Positions 37,633-51,975 of a stretch of DNA of 64,000 nt are shown one piece after another (the first letter of the stretch is position 1; every line of letters begins with the position of its first letter). The stretch is taken from the NCBI GenBank assembly GCA_037893225.1, contig JAZGUH010000103.1:4340001-4404000 (forward strand), read 5' to 3'. The stretch comes from Hippasteria phrygiana (Eukaryota > Echinodermata > Asteroidea > Valvatida > Goniasteridae). Under the pieces are notes generated by a model that worked only from the letters and a program-made list of their open reading frames with translations, searched no databases and was not told where the DNA came from. Both the position numbers and the translations under genes were made by a program.

Positions 37633-39967
37633 CTGTTCATAATTGAATGGTATATTGACCAAATCCAGTAATGTTTACACGTATGGGTAGCTTAGATATA
37701 GCGCAACAATTTCAGACCATCGCCAGCTTCACAGCGTTAGAACTCTTCGAGAAAATTCAAACCTCGCAACAAATTTCTTCCTGTGAACTCTGTGTGCGTT
37801 CTCCCGTTTACTGCATTGTGGCTGCTTAACGTTTGCCAAATTTTCAGAAGAACGCCCCTCCTTTCCCTGTTCATAATTATATGGTATATTGACCAAATCC
37901 AGTAATTTTCACACGTATGGGTAGCTTAGATATATCGCAACAATTTCAGACCATCGCCTCACAGCGTTAGAACTCTTCGAGAAAATTCAAACCTCGCACC
38001 TAATTTCTTCCCGTGAACTCTGTGTGCGTTCTTCCGTTTACTGCATTGTGACTGTTTAACGTTTGCCACATTTTCAGATGAACGCCCCTCCTTTCCCTGT
38101 TCATAATTGAATGGAATATTGACCAAATCCAGCAATTTTCACACGTATGGGTAGCTTAAATCTAGCGCAACAATTTGAGATCATCGCCAGCTTCACAGCG
38201 TTAGAACTCTTCGAGAAAATTCAAACCTCGCAACAAATTTCTTCCCATGAACTCTGTGTGCGTTCTCCCGTTTACTGCATTGTGGCTGCTTAAAGTTTGC
38301 CAAATTTTCAGATGAACGCCCCTCTTTTCCCTGTTCATAATTGAATGGTATATTGACCAAATCCAGTAATGTTTACACGTATGGGTAGCTTAGATATAGC
38401 GCAACAATTTCAGACCATCGCCAGCTTCACAGCGTTAGAACTCTTCGAGAAAATTCAAACCTCGCAACAAATTTCTTCCCATGAACACTGTGTGCGTTCT
38501 CCCGTTTACTGTATTGTAACTGTTTAACGTTTGCCACATTTTCAGATGAACGCCCCTCCTTTCCCTGTTCATAATTGAATGGGATATTGACCAAATACAG
38601 CAATTTTCACACGTATGGGTAGCTTAGATCTAGCGCAACAATTTGAGACCATCGCCAGCTTCACAGCGTTAGAACTCTTCGAGAAAAATCAAACCTCGCA
38701 TCAAATTTCTTCCTGTGAACTCTGTGTGCGTTCTTCCGTTTACTGCATTGTGACTGCTTAACGTTTGCCACATTTTCAGATGAACGCCCCTCCTTTCCCT
38801 GTTCATAATTGAATGGGATATTGACCAAATCTAGTAATTTTCACACGTATGGGTAGCTTAGATCTAGCGCAACAATTTCAGACCATCGCCAGCTTCATAG
38901 CGTGAGAACTCTTCGAAAAATTCAAACCTCGCACCTAATTTCTTCCTGTGAATTCTGTGTGCGTTCTTCCGTTTACTGCATTGTGACTGCTTAACGTTTG
39001 CCACATTTTCAGATGAACGCCCCTGCTTTCCCTGTTCATAATTGAATGGTATATTGACCACATCCAGTAATTTTTACACGTATGGGTAGCTTAGATATAG
39101 CGCAACAATTTCAGACCATCGCCAGCTTCACAGCGTTAGAACTCTTCGAGAAAATTCAAACCTCGCAACAAATTTCTTTCTGTGAACTCTGTGTGCGTTC
39201 TTCCGTTTACTGCATTGTGACTGCTTAACGTTTGCCACATTTTCAGATGAACGCCCCTCCTTTCCCTGTTCATAATTGAATGGGATATTTACCAAATTCA
39301 GCAATTTTCACACGTATGGGTAGCTTAAATCTAGCGCAACAATTTGAGATCATCGCCAGCTTCACAGCGTTAGAACTCTTCGAGAAAATTCAAACCTCGC
39401 AACAAATTTCTTCCCATGAACTCTGTGTGCGTTCTCCCGTTTACTGCATTGTGGCTGCTTAACGTTTGCCAAATTTTCAGAAGAACGCCCCTCCTTTCCC
39501 TGTTCATAATTATATGGTATATTGACCAAATCCAGTAATTTTCACACGTATGGGTAGCTTAGATATATCGCAACAATTTCAGACCATCGCCAGCTTCACA
39601 GCGTTAGAACTCTTCGAGAAAATTCAAACCTCGCACCTAATTTCTTCCCGTGAACTCTGTGTGCGTTCTTCCGTTTACTGCATTGTGACTGTTTAACGTT
39701 TGCCACATTTTCAGATGAACGCCCCTCCTTTCCCTGTTCATAATTGAATGGAATATTGACCAAATCCAGCAATTTTCACACGTATGGGTAGCTTAAATCT
39801 AGCGCAACAATTTGAGATCATCGCCAGCTTCACAGCGTTAGAACTCTTCGAGAAAATTCAAACCTCGCAACAAATTTCTTCCCATGAACTCTGTGTGCGT
39901 TCTCCCGTTTACTGCATTGTGGCTGCTTAAAGTTTGCCAAATTTTCAGATGATACGCCCCTCCTTTC

Positions 39968-40185
39968 CCTGTTCATAATTGAATGGTATATTGACCAAAT
40001 CCAGTAATGTTTACACGTATGGGTAGCTTAGATATAGCGCAACAATTTCAGACCATCGCCAGCTTCACAGCGTTAGAACTCTTCGAGAAAATTCAAAACT
40101 CGCAACAAATTTCTTCCGTTCTCCCGTTTACTGTATTGTAACTGTTTAACGTTTGCCACATTTTCAGATGAACGCCCCTCCTTTC
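39968..40185 (+). repeat. 218-bp monomer, second copy of the 16-base deletion
   Basis: The same junction (ttcttccgttctcccg) falls after base 40117. The linked extra t lies in the preceding 235-bp F2 monomer. It is offset 28,978 bases from the copy at 10990. Confidence 0.9.
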
Positions 40186-43100
40186 CCTGTTCATAATTGA
40201 ATGGGATATTGACCAAATACAGCAATTTTCACACGTATGGGTAGCTTAGATCTAGCGCAACAATTTGAGACCATCGCCAGCTTCACAGCGTTAGAACTCT
40301 TCGAGAAAAATCAAACCTCGCATCAAATTTCTTCCTGTGAACTCTGTGTGCGTTCTTCCGTTTACTGCATTGTGACTGCTTAACGTTTGCCACATTTTCA
40401 GATTCACGCCCCTCCTTTCCCTGTTCATAATTGAATGGGATATTGACCAAATCTAGTAATTTTCACACGTATGGGTAGCTTAGATCTAGCGCAACAATTT
40501 CAGACCATCGCCAGCTTCATAGCGTGAGAACTCTTCGAAAAATTCAAACCTCGCACCTAATTTCTTCCTGTGAATTCTGTGTGCGTTCTTCCGTTTACTG
40601 CATTGTGACTGCTTAACGTTTGCCACATTTTCAGATGAACGCCCCTGCTTTCCCTGTTCATAATTGAATGGTATATTGACCACATCCAGTAATTTTTACA
40701 CGTATGGGTAGCTTAGATATAGCGCAACAATTTCAGACCATCGCCAGCTTCACAGCGTTAGAACTCTTCGAGAAAATTCAAACCTCGCAACAAATTTCTT
40801 CCCATGAACTCTGTGTGCGTTCTCCCGTTTACTGCATTGTGGCTGCTTAACGTTTGCCAAATTTTCAGATGAACGCCCCTCCTTTCCCTGTTCATAATTG
40901 AATGGTATATTGACCAAATCCAGTAATTTTTACACGTATGGGTAGCTTAGATATAGCGCAACAATTTCAGACCATCGCCAGCTTCACAGCGTTAGAACTC
41001 TTCGAGAAAATTCAAACCTCGCAACAAATTTCTTCCTGTGAACTCTGTGTGCGTTCTCCCGTTTACTGCATTGTGGCTGCTTAACGTTTGCCAAATTTTC
41101 AGAAGAACGCCCCTCCTTTCCCTGTTCATAATTATATGGTATATTGACCAAATCCAGTAATTTTCACACGTATGGGTAGCTTAGATATAGCGCAACAATT
41201 TCAGACCATCGCCAGCTTCACAGCGTTAGAACTCTTCGAGAAAATTCAAACCTCGCACCTAATTTCTTCCCGTGAACTCTGTGTGCGTTCTTCCGTTTAC
41301 TGCATTGTGACTGTTTAACGTTTGCCACATTTTCAGATGAACGCCCCTCCTTTCCCTGTTCATAATTGAATGGAATATTGACCAAATCCAGCAATTTTCA
41401 CACGTATGGGTAGCTTAAATCTAGCGCAACAATTTGAGATCATCGCCAGCTTCACAGCGTTAGAACTCTTCGAGAAAATTCAAACCTCGCAACAAATTTC
41501 TTCCCATGAACTCTGTGTGCGTTCTCCCGTTTACTGCATTGTGGCTGCTTAAAGTTTGCCAAATTTTCAGATGAACGCCCCTCTTTTCCCTGTTCATAAT
41601 TGAATGGTATATTGACCAAATCCAGTAATGTTTACACGTATGGGTAGCTTAGATATAGCGCAACAATTTCAGACCATCGCCAGCTTCACAGCGTTAGAAC
41701 TCTTCGAGAAAATTCAAACCTCGCAACAAATTTCTTCCCATGAACACTGTGTGCGTTCTCCCGTTTACTGTATTGTAACTGTTTAACGTTTGCCACATTT
41801 TCAGATGAACGCCCCTCCTTTCCCTGTTCATAATTGAATGGGATATTGACCAAATACAGCAATTTTCACACGTATGGGTAGCTTAGATCTAGCGCAACAA
41901 TTTGAGACCATCGCCAGCTTCACAGCGTTAGAACTCTTCGAGAAAAATCAAACCTCGCATCAAATTTCTTCCTGTGAACTCTGTGTGCGTTCTTCCGTTT
42001 ACTGCATTGTGACTGCTTAACGTTTGCCACATTTTCAGATGAACGCCCCTCCTTTCCCTGTTCATAATTGAATGGGATATTGACCAAATCTAGTAATTTT
42101 CACACGTATGGGTAGCTTAGATCTAGCGCAACAATTTCAGACCATCGCCAGCTTCATAGCGTGAGAACTCTTCGAAAAATTCAAACCTCGCACCTAATTT
42201 CTTCCTGTGAATTCTGTGTGCGTTCTTCCGTTTACTGCATTGTGACTGCTTAACGTTTGCCACATTTTCAGATGAACGCCCCTGCTTTCCCTGTTCATAA
42301 TTGAATGGTATATTGACCACATCCAGTAATTTTTACACGTATGGGTAGCTTAGATATAGCGCAACAATTTCAGACCATCGCCAGCTTCACAGCGTTAGAA
42401 CTCTTCGAGAAAATTCAAACCTCGCAACAAATTTCTTTCTGTGAACTCTGTGTGCGTTCTTCCGTTTACTGCATTGTGACTGCTTAACGTTTGCCACATT
42501 TTCAGATGAACGCCCCTCCTTTCCCTGTTCATAATTGAATGGGATATTTACCAAATTCAGCAATTTTCACACGTATGGGTAGCTTAAATCTAGCGCAACA
42601 ATTTGAGATCATCGCCAGCTTCACAGCGTTAGAACTCTTCGAGAAAATTCAAACCTCGCAACAAATTTCTTCCCATGAACTCTGTGTGCGTTCTCCCGTT
42701 TACTGCATTGTGGCTGCTTAACGTTTGCCAAATTTTCAGAAGAACGCCCCTCCTTTCCCTGTTCATAATTATATGGTATATTGACCAAATCCAGTAATTT
42801 TCACACGTATGGGTAGCTTAGATATATCGCAACAATTTCAGACCATCGCCAGCTTCACAGCGTTAGAACTCTTCGAGAAAATTCAAACCTCGCACCTAAT
42901 TTCTTCCCGTGAACTCTGTGTGCGTTCTTCCGTTTACTGCATTGTGACTGTTTAACGTTTGCCACATTTTCAGATGAACGCCCCTCCTTTCCCTGTTCAT
43001 AATTGAATGGAATATTGACCAAATCCAGCAATTTTCACACGTATGGGTAGCTTAAATCTAGCGCAACAATTTGAGATCATCGCCAGCTTCACAGCGTTAG

Positions 43101-43226
43101 AACTCTTCGAGAAAATTCAAACCTCGCAACAAATTTCTTCCCATGAACTCTGTGTGCGTTCTCCCGTTTACTGCATTGTGGCTGCTTAAAGTTTGCCAAA
43201 TTTTCAGATGATACGCCCCTCCTTTC

Positions 43227-43444
43227 CCTGTTCATAATTGAATGGTATATTGACCAAATCCAGTAATGTTTACACGTATGGGTAGCTTAGATATAGCGCA
43301 ACAATTTCAGACCATCGCCAGCTTCACAGCGTTAGAACTCTTCGAGAAAATTCAAAACTCGCAACAAATTTCTTCCGTTCTCCCGTTTACTGTATTGTAA
43401 CTGTTTAACGTTTGCCACATTTTCAGATGAACGCCCCTCCTTTC
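43227..43444 (+). repeat. 218-bp monomer, third copy of the 16-base deletion
   Basis: The same junction falls after base 43376, 3,259 bases after the second copy. It reflects the local 14-monomer tandem duplication at 38798-45315. Confidence 0.9.
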
Positions 43445-46400
43445 CCTGTTCATAATTGAATGGGATATTGACCAAATACAGCAATTTTCACACGTATGGG
43501 TAGCTTAGATCTAGCGCAACAATTTGAGACCATCGCCAGCTTCACAGCGTTAGAACTCTTCGAGAAAAATCAAACCTCGCATCAAATTTCTTCCTGTGAA
43601 CTCTGTGTGCGTTCTTCCGTTTACTGCATTGTGACTGCTTAACGTTTGCCACATTTTCAGATTCACGCCCCTCCTTTCCCTGTTCATAATTGAATGGGAT
43701 ATTGACCAAATCTAGTAATTTTCACACGTATGGGTAGCTTAGATCTAGCGCAACAATTTCAGACCATCGCCAGCTTCATAGCGTGAGAACTCTTCGAAAA
43801 ATTCAAACCTCGCACCTAATTTCTTCCTTTGAATTCTGTGTGCGTTCTTCCGTTTACTGCATTGTGACTGCTTAACGTTTGCCACATTTTCAGATGAACG
43901 CCCCTGCTTTCCCTGTTCATAATTGAATGGTATATTGACCACATCCAGTAATTTTTACACGTATGGGTAGCTTAGATATAGCGCAACAATTTCAGACCAT
44001 CGCCAGCTTCACAGCGTTAGAACTCTTCGAGAAAATTCAAACCTCGCAACAAATTTCTTCCCATGAACTCTGTGTGCGTTCTCCCGTTTACTGCATTGTG
44101 GCTGCTTAACGTTTGCCAAATTTTCAGATGAACGCCCCTCCTTTCCCTGTTCATAATTGAATGGTATATTGACCAAATCCAGTAATTTTTACACGTATGG
44201 GTAGCTTAGATATAGCGCAACAATTTCAGACCATCGCCAGCTTCACAGCGTTAGAACTCTTCGAGAAAATTCAAACCTCGCAACAAATTTCTTCCTGTGA
44301 ACTCTGTGTGCGTTCTCCCGTTTACTGCATTGTGGCTGCTTAACGTTTGCCAAATTTTCAGAAGAACGCCCCTCCTTTCCCTGTTCATAATTATATGGTA
44401 TATTGACCAAATCCAGTAATTTTCACACGTATGGGTAGCTTAGATATAGCGCAACAATTTCAGACCATCGCCAGCTTCACAGCGTTAGAACTCTTCGAGA
44501 AAATTCAAACCTCGCACCTAATTTCTTCCCGTGAACTCTGTGTGCGTTCTTCCGTTTACTGCATTGTGACTGTTTAACGTTTGCCACATTTTCAGATGAA
44601 CGCCCCTCCTTTCCCTGTTCATAATTGAATGGAATATTGACCAAATCCAGTAATTTTCACACGTATGGGTAGCTTAAATCTAGCGCAACAATTTGAGATC
44701 ATCGCCAGCTTCACAGCGTTAGAACTCTTCGAGAAAATTCAGACCTCGCAACAAATTTCTTCCCATGAACTCTGTGTGCGTTCTCCCGTTTACTGCATTG
44801 TGGCTGCTTAAAGTTTGCCAAATTTTCAGATGAACGCCCCTCCTTTCCCTGTTCATAATTGAATGGTATATTGACCAAATCCAGTAATGTTTACACGTAT
44901 AGGTAGCTTAGATATAGCGCAACAATTTCAGACCATCGCCAGCTTCACAGCGTTAGAACTCTTCGAGAAAATTCAAAACTCGCAACAAATTTCTTCCCAT
45001 GAACACTGTGTGCGTTCTCCCGTTTACTGTATTGTAACTGTTTAACGTTTGCCACATTTTCAGATGAACGCCCCTCCTTTCCCTGTTCATAATTAAATGG
45101 GATATTGACCAAATACAGCAATTTTCACACGTATGGGTAGCTTAGATCTAGCGCAACAATTTGAGACCATCGCCAGCTTCACAGCGTTAGAACTCTTCGA
45201 GAAAAATCAAACCTCGCATCAAATTTCTTCCTGTGAACTCTGTGTCCGTTCTTCCGTTTACTGCATTGTGACTGCTTAACGTTTGCCACATTTTCAGATG
45301 AACGCCCCTCCTTTCCCTGTTCATAATTGAATGGGATATTGACCAAATCTAGTAATTTTCACACGTATGGGTAGCTTAGATCTAGCGCAACAATTTCAGA
45401 CCATCGCCAGCTTCATAGCGTGAGAACTCTTCGAAAAATTCAAACCTCGCACCTAATTTCTTCCTGTGAATTCTGTGTGCGTTCTTCCGTTTACTGCATT
45501 GTGACTGCTTAACGTTTGCCACATTTTCAGATGAACGCCCCTGCTTTCCCTGTTCATAATTGAATGGTATATTGACCACATCCAGTAATTTTTACACGTA
45601 TGGGTAGCTTAGATATAGCGCAACAATTTCAGACCATCGCCAGCTTCACAGCGTTAGAACTCTTCGAGAAAATTCAAACCTCGCAACAAATTTCTTTCTG
45701 TGAACTCTGTGTGCGTTCTTCCGTTTACTGCATTGTGACTGCTTAACGTTTGCCACATTTTCAGATGAACGCCCCTCCTTTCCCTGTTCATAATTGAATG
45801 GGATATTTACCAAATTCAGCAATTTTCACACGTATGGGTAGCTTAAATCTAGCGCAACAATTTGAGATCATCGCCAGCTTCACAGCGTTAGAACTCTTCG
45901 AGAAAATTCAAACCTCGCAACAAATTTCTTCCCATGAACTCTGTGTGCGTTCTCCCGTTTACTGCATTGTGGCTGCTTAACGTTTGCCAAATTTTCAGAT
46001 GAACGCCCCTCCTTTCCCTGTTCATAATTGAATGGTATATTGACCAAATCCAGTAATTTTTACACGTATGGGTAGCTTAGATATAGCGCAACAATTTCAG
46101 ACCATCGCCAGCTTCACAGCGTTAGAACTCTTCGAGAAAATTCAAACCTCGCAACAAATTTCTTCCTGTGAACTCTGTGTGCGTTCTCCCGTTTACTGCA
46201 TTGTGGCTGCTTAACGTTTGCCAAATTTTCAGAAGAACGCCCCTCCTTTCCCTGTTCATAATTATATGGTATATTGACCAAATCCAGTAATTTTCACACG
46301 TATGGGTAGCTTAGATATAGCGCAACAATTTCAGACCATCGCCAGCTTCACAGCGTTAGAACTCTTCCAGAAAATTCAAACCTCGCACCTAATTTCTTCC

Positions 46401-49056
46401 CGTGAACTCTGTGTGCGTTCTTCCGTTTACTGCATTGTGACTGTTTAACGTTTGCCACATTTTCAGATGAACGCCCCTCCTTTCCCTGTTCATAATTGAA
46501 TGGAATATTGACCAAATCCAGCAATTTTCACACGTATGGGTAGCTTAAATCTAGCGCAACAATTTGAGATCATCGCCAGCTTCACAGCGTTAGAACTCTT
46601 CGTGAAAATTCAGACCTCGCAACAAATTTCTTCCCATGAACTCTGTGTGCGTTCTCCCGTTTACTGCATTGTGGCTGCTTAAAGTTTGCCAAATTTTCAG
46701 ATGAACGCCCCTCCTTTCCCTGTTCATAATTGAATGGTATATTGACCAAATCCAGTAATGTTTACACGTATGGGTAGCTTAGATATAGCGCAACAATTTC
46801 AGACCATCGCCAGCTTCACAGCGTTAGAACTCTTCGAGAAAATTCAAAACTCGCAACAAATTTCTTCCCATGAACACTGTGTGCGTTCTCCCGTTTACTG
46901 TATTGTAACTGTTTAACGTTTGCCACATTTTCAGATGAACGCCCCTCCTTTCCCTGTTCATAATTAAATGGGATATTGACCAAATACAGCAATTTTCACA
47001 CGTATGGGTAGCTTAGATCTAGCGCAACAATTTGAGACCATCGCCAGCTTCACAGCGTTAGAACTCTTCGAGAAAAATCAAACCTCGCATCAAATTTCTT
47101 CCTGAGAACTCTGTGTGCGTTCTTCCGTTTACTGCATTGTGACTGCTTAACGTTTGCCACATTTTCAGATTCACGCCCCTCCTTTCCCTGTTCATAATTG
47201 AATGGGATATTGACCAATCTAGTAATTTTCACACGTATGGGTAGCTTAGATCTAGCGCAACAATTTCAGACCATCGCCAGCTTCATAGCGTGCGAACTCT
47301 TCGAAAAATTCAAACCTCGCACCTAATTTCTTCCTGTGAATTCTGTGTGCGTTCTTCCGTTTACTGCATTGTGACTGCTTAACGTTTGCCACATTTTCAG
47401 ATGAACGCCCCTGCTTTCCCTGTTCATAATTGAATGGTATATTGACCACATCCAGTAATTTGTACACGTATGGGTAGCTAAGATATAGCGCAACAATTTC
47501 AGACCATCGCCAGCTTCACAGCGTTAGAACTCTTCGAGAAAATTCAAACCTCGCAACAAATTTCTTTCTGTGAACTCTGTGTGCGTTCTTCCGTTTACTG
47601 CATTGTGACTGCTTAACGTTTGCCACATTTTCAGATGAACGCCCCTCCTTTCCCTGTTCATAATTGAATGGGATATTTACCAAATTCAGCAATTTTCACA
47701 CGTATGGGTAGCTTAAATCTAGCGCAACAATTTGAGATCATCGCCAGCTTCACAGCGTTAGAACTCTTCGAGAAAATTCAAACCTCGCAACAAATTTCTT
47801 CCCATGAACTCTGTGTGCGTTCTCCCGTTTACTGCATTGTGGCTGCTTAACGTTTGCCAAATTTTCAGATGAACGCCCCTCCTTTCCCTGTTCATAATTG
47901 AATGGTATATTGACCAAATCCAGTAATTGTTACACGTATGGGTAGCTTAGATATAGCGCAACAATTTCAGACCATCGCCAGCTTCACAGCGTTAGAACTC
48001 TTCGAGAAAATTCAAACCTCGCAACAAATTTCTTCCCATGAACTCTGTGTGCGTTCTCCCGTTTACTGCATTGTGGCTGCTTTACGTTTGCCAAATTTTC
48101 AGATGAACGCCCCTCCTTTCCCTGTTCATAATTGAATGGTATATTGACCAAATCCAGTAATGTTTACACGTATGGGTAGCTTAGATATAGCGCAACAATT
48201 TCAGATCATCGCCAGCTTCACAGCGTTAGAACTCTTCGAGAAAATTCAAACCTCGCAACAAATTTCTTCCCATGAACTCTGTGTGCGTTCTCCCGTTTAC
48301 TGCATTGTGGCTGCTTAACGTTTGCCAAATTTTCAGATGAACGCCCCTCCTTTCCCTGTTCATAATTGAATGGTATATTGACCAAATCCAGTAATTTTTA
48401 CACGTATGGGTAGCTTAGATATAGCGCAACAATTTCAGACCATCGCCAGCTTCACAGCGTTAGAACTCTTCGAGAAAATTCAAACCTCGCAACAAATTTC
48501 TTCCCATGAACTCTGTGTGCGTTCTCCCGTTTACTGCATTGTGGCTGCTTTACGTTTGCCAAATTTTCAGATGAACGCCCCTCCTTTCCCTGTTCATAAT
48601 TGAATGGTATATTGACCAAATCCAGTAATGTTTACACGTATGGGTAGCTTAGATATAGCGCAACAATTTCAGACCATCGCCAGCTTCACAGCGTTAGAAC
48701 TCTTCGAGAAAATTCAAAACTCGCAACAAATTTCTTCCCATGAACACTGTGTGCGTTCTCCCGTTTACTGTATTGTAACTGTTTAACGTTTGCCACATTT
48801 TCAGATGAACGCCCCTCCTTTCCCTGTTCATAATTGAATGGGATATTGACCAAATACAGCAATTTTCACACGTATGGGTAGCTTAGATCTAGCGCAACAA
48901 TTTGAGACCATCGCCAGCTTCGCAGCGTTAGAACTCTTCGAGAAAAATCAAACCTCGCATCAAATTTCTTCCTGTGAACTCTGTGTGCGTTCTTCCGTTT
49001 ACTGCATTGTGACTGCTTAACGTTTGCCACATTTTCAGATTCACGCCCCTCCTTTC

Positions 49057-51862
49057 CCTGTTCATAATTGAATGGGATATTGACCAAATCTAGTAATTTT
49101 CACACGTATGGGTAGCTTAGATCTAGCGCAACAATTTCAGACCATCGCCAGCTTCATAGCGTGAGAACTCTTCGAAAAATTCAAACCTCGCACCTAATTT
49201 CTTCCTGTGAATTCTGTGTGCGTTCTTCCGTTTACTGCATTGTGACTGCTTAACGTTTGCCACATTTTCAGATGAACGCCCCTGCTTTCCCTGTTCATAA
49301 TTGAATGGTATATTGACCACATCCAGTAATTTTTACACGTATGGGTAGCTTAGATATAGCGCAACAATTTCAGACCATCGCCAGCTTCACAGCGTTAGAA
49401 CTCTTCGAGAAAATTCAAACCTCGCAACAAATTTCTTTCTGTGAACTCTGTGTGCGTTCTTCCGTTTACTGCATTGTGACTGCTTAACGTTTGCCACATT
49501 TTCAGATGAACGCCCCTCCTTTCCCTGTTCATAATTGAATGGGATATTTACCAAATTCAGCAATTTTCACACGTATGGGTAGCTTAAATCTAGCGCAACA
49601 ATTTGAGATCATCGCCAGCTTCACAGCGTTAGAACTCTTCGAGAAAATTCAAACCTCGCAACAAATTTCTTCCCATGAACTCTGTGTGCGTTCTCCCGTT
49701 TACTGCATTGTGGCTGCTTAACGTTTGCCAAATGTTCAGATGAACGCCCCTCCTTTCCCTGTTCATAATTGAATGGTATATTGACCAAATCCAGTAATTT
49801 TTACACGTATGGGTAGCTTAGATATAGCGCAACAATTTCAGACCATCGCCAGCTTCACAGCGTTAGAACTCTTCGAGAAAATTCAAACCTCTCAACAAAT
49901 TTCTTCCCATGAACTCTGTGTGCGTTCTCCCGTTTACTGCATTGTGGCTGCTTTACGTTTGCCAAATTTTCAGATGAACGCCCCTCCTTTCCCTGTTCAT
50001 AATTGAATGGTATATTGACCAAATCCAGTAATGTTTACACGTATGGGTAGCTTAGATATAGCGCAACAATTTCAGACCATCGCCAGCTTCACAGCGTTAG
50101 AACTCTTCGAGAAAATTCAAAACTCGCAACAAATTTCTTCCCATGAACACTGTGTGCGTTCTCAGGTTTACTGTATTGTAACTGTTTAACGTTTGCCACA
50201 TTTTCAGATGAACGCCCCTCCTTTCCCTGTTCATAATTGAATGGGATATTGACCAAATACAGCAATTTTCACACGTATGGGTAGCTTAGATCTAGCGCAA
50301 CAATTTGAGACCATCGCCAGCTTCACAGCGTTAGAACTCTTCGAGAAAAATCAAACCTCGCATCAAATTTCTTCCTGTGAACTCTGTGTGCGTTCTTCCG
50401 TTTACTGCATTGTGACTGCTTAACGTTTGCCACATTTTCAGATTCACGCCCCTCCTTTCCCTGTTTATAATTGAATGGGATATTGACCAAATCTAGTAAT
50501 TTTCACACGTATGGGTAGCTTAGATCTAGCGCAACAATTTCAGACCATCGCCAGCTTCATAGCGTGAGAACTCTTCGAAAAATTCAAACCTCGCACCTAA
50601 TTTCTTCCTGTGAATTCTGTGTGCGTTCTTCCGTTTACTGCATTGTGACTGCTTAACGTTTGCCACATTTTCAGATGAACGCCCCTGCTTTCCCTGTTCA
50701 TAATTGAATGGTATATTGACCACATCCAGTAATTTTTACACGTATGGGTAGCTTAGATATAGCGCAACAATTTCAGACCATCGCCAGCTTCACAGCGTTA
50801 GAACTCTTCGAGAAAATTCAAACCTCGCAACAAATTTCTTTCTGTGAACTCTGTGTGCGTTCTTCCGTTTACTGCATTGTGACTGCTTAACGTTTGCCAC
50901 ATTTTCAGATGAACGCCCCTCCTTTCCCTGTTCATAATTGAATTGGATATTTACCAAATTCAGCAATTTTCACACGTATGGGTAGCTTAAATCTAGCGCA
51001 ACAATTTGAGATCATCGCCAGCTTCACAGCGTTAGAACTCTTCGAGAAAATTCAAACCTCGCAACAAATTTCTTCCCATGAACTCTGTGTGCGTTCTCCC
51101 GTTTACTGCATTGTGGCTGCTTAACGTTTGCCAAATTTTCAGATGAACGCCCCTCCTTTCCCTGTTCATAATTGAATGGTATATTGACCAAATCCAGTAA
51201 TTTTTACACGTATGGGTAGCTTAGATATAGCGCAACAATTTCAGACCATCGCCAGCTTCACAGCGTTAGAACTCTTCGAGAAAATTCAAACCTCGCAACA
51301 AATTTCTTCCCATGAACTCTGTGTGCGTTCTCCCGTTTACTGCATTGTGGCTGCTTTACGTTTGCCAAATTTTCAGATGAACGCCCCTCCTTTCCCTGTT
51401 CATAATTGAATGGTATATTGACCAAATCCAGTAATGTTTACACGTATGAGTAGCTTAGATATAGCGCAACAATTTCAGACCATCGCCAGCTTCACAGCGT
51501 TAGAACTCTTCGAGAAAATTCAAAACTCGCAACAAATTTCTTCCCATGAACACTGTGTGCGTTCTCCCGTTTACTGTATTGTAACTGTTTAACGTTTGCC
51601 ACATTTTCAGATGAACGCCCCTCCTTTCCCTGTTCATAATTGAATGGGATATTGACCAAATACAGCAATTTTCACACGTATGGGTAGCTTAGATCTAGCG
51701 CAACAATTTGAGACCATCGCCAGCTTCACAGCGTTAGAACTCTTCGAGAAAAATCAAACCTCGCATCAAATTTCTTCCTGTGAACTCTGTGTGCGTTCTT
51801 CCGTTTACTGCATTGTGACTGCTGAACGTTTGCCACATTTTCAGATTCACGCCCCTCCTTTC
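49057..51862 (+). repeat. Two clean six-monomer units D-E-F-A-G-C (1,403 bp each)
   Basis: Class D starts at 49057 and 50460, followed each time by E, F, A2, G and C. This is the most regular form of the higher-order repeat. The same order is seen at 16353-17755, 31318-32720, 33890-35292, 52799-54201 and 54202-55604. Confidence 0.92.
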
Positions 51863-51975
51863 CCTGTTCATAATTGAAAGGGATATTGACCAAATCTAGT
51901 AATTTTCACACGTATGGGTAGCTTAGATCTAGCGCAACAATTTCAGACCATCGCCAGCTTCATAGCGTGAGAACT
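49637..51975 (+). repeat. 2,339-bp tandem duplication, copy 1 (10 monomers)
   Basis: Private marks acgtatgag near 51446, gactgctgaacg near 51819 and attgaaagg near 51873 recur at +2,339. cctctcaac near 49890 and ccaaatgttcag near 49729 also recur. One mismatch was noticed (ctcaggttt near 50162). The unit ends in a hybrid monomer that overlaps the last D. Confidence 0.9.
49992..50225 (+). repeat. Monomer class G (example)
   Basis: Marked by cagtaatgtttacacg, gatatag, gagaaaattcaaaactcg, cccatgaacactg and attgtaactgttt. It stands between A (or A2) and C in the six-monomer unit. The heat shock element is intact. This copy has a private change, ctcaggtttactg in place of ctcccgtttactg near 50162, not shared by its tandem duplicate near 52501. 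Confidence 0.88.

Larger units (their letters stand above)
38798..45315 (+). repeat. Two 14-monomer units (3,259 bp each)
   Basis: D copies at 38798, 40420, 42057, 43679 and 45316 alternate at 1,622 and 1,637 bases, so the composite unit is 3,259. The first seven monomers of each unit match closely, including the 218-bp G and 235-bp F2. The second seven differ more: gcccctctttt near 41577 against cctccttt near 44838, and cagcaatttt near 41391 against cagtaatttt near 44650. So the second half of each unit has a separate history, with sequence exchange from the neighbouring F2-G-C run. Confidence 0.82.
37633..48837 (+). repeat. Seven- and eight-monomer units, right copy of a dispersed block
   Basis: Matches 8655-13440 at an offset of 28,978, then 13079-15450 at offsets of 32,237 and 32,236 after an inserted 3,259 bases. 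It shares the 4-base deletion (after 37958), the 16-base deletion, acgtatagg near 44898, attaaatgg near 45091 and 46964, cttccag near 46367, cttcgtg near 46601, cctgagaactc near 47102 and aatttgtacac near 47459. Copy-specific changes are cctttgaattc near 43828 and a one-base deletion, gaccaatctag, near 47215. Order here keeps the monomers that look deleted at 15449-15455. Confidence 0.85.
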
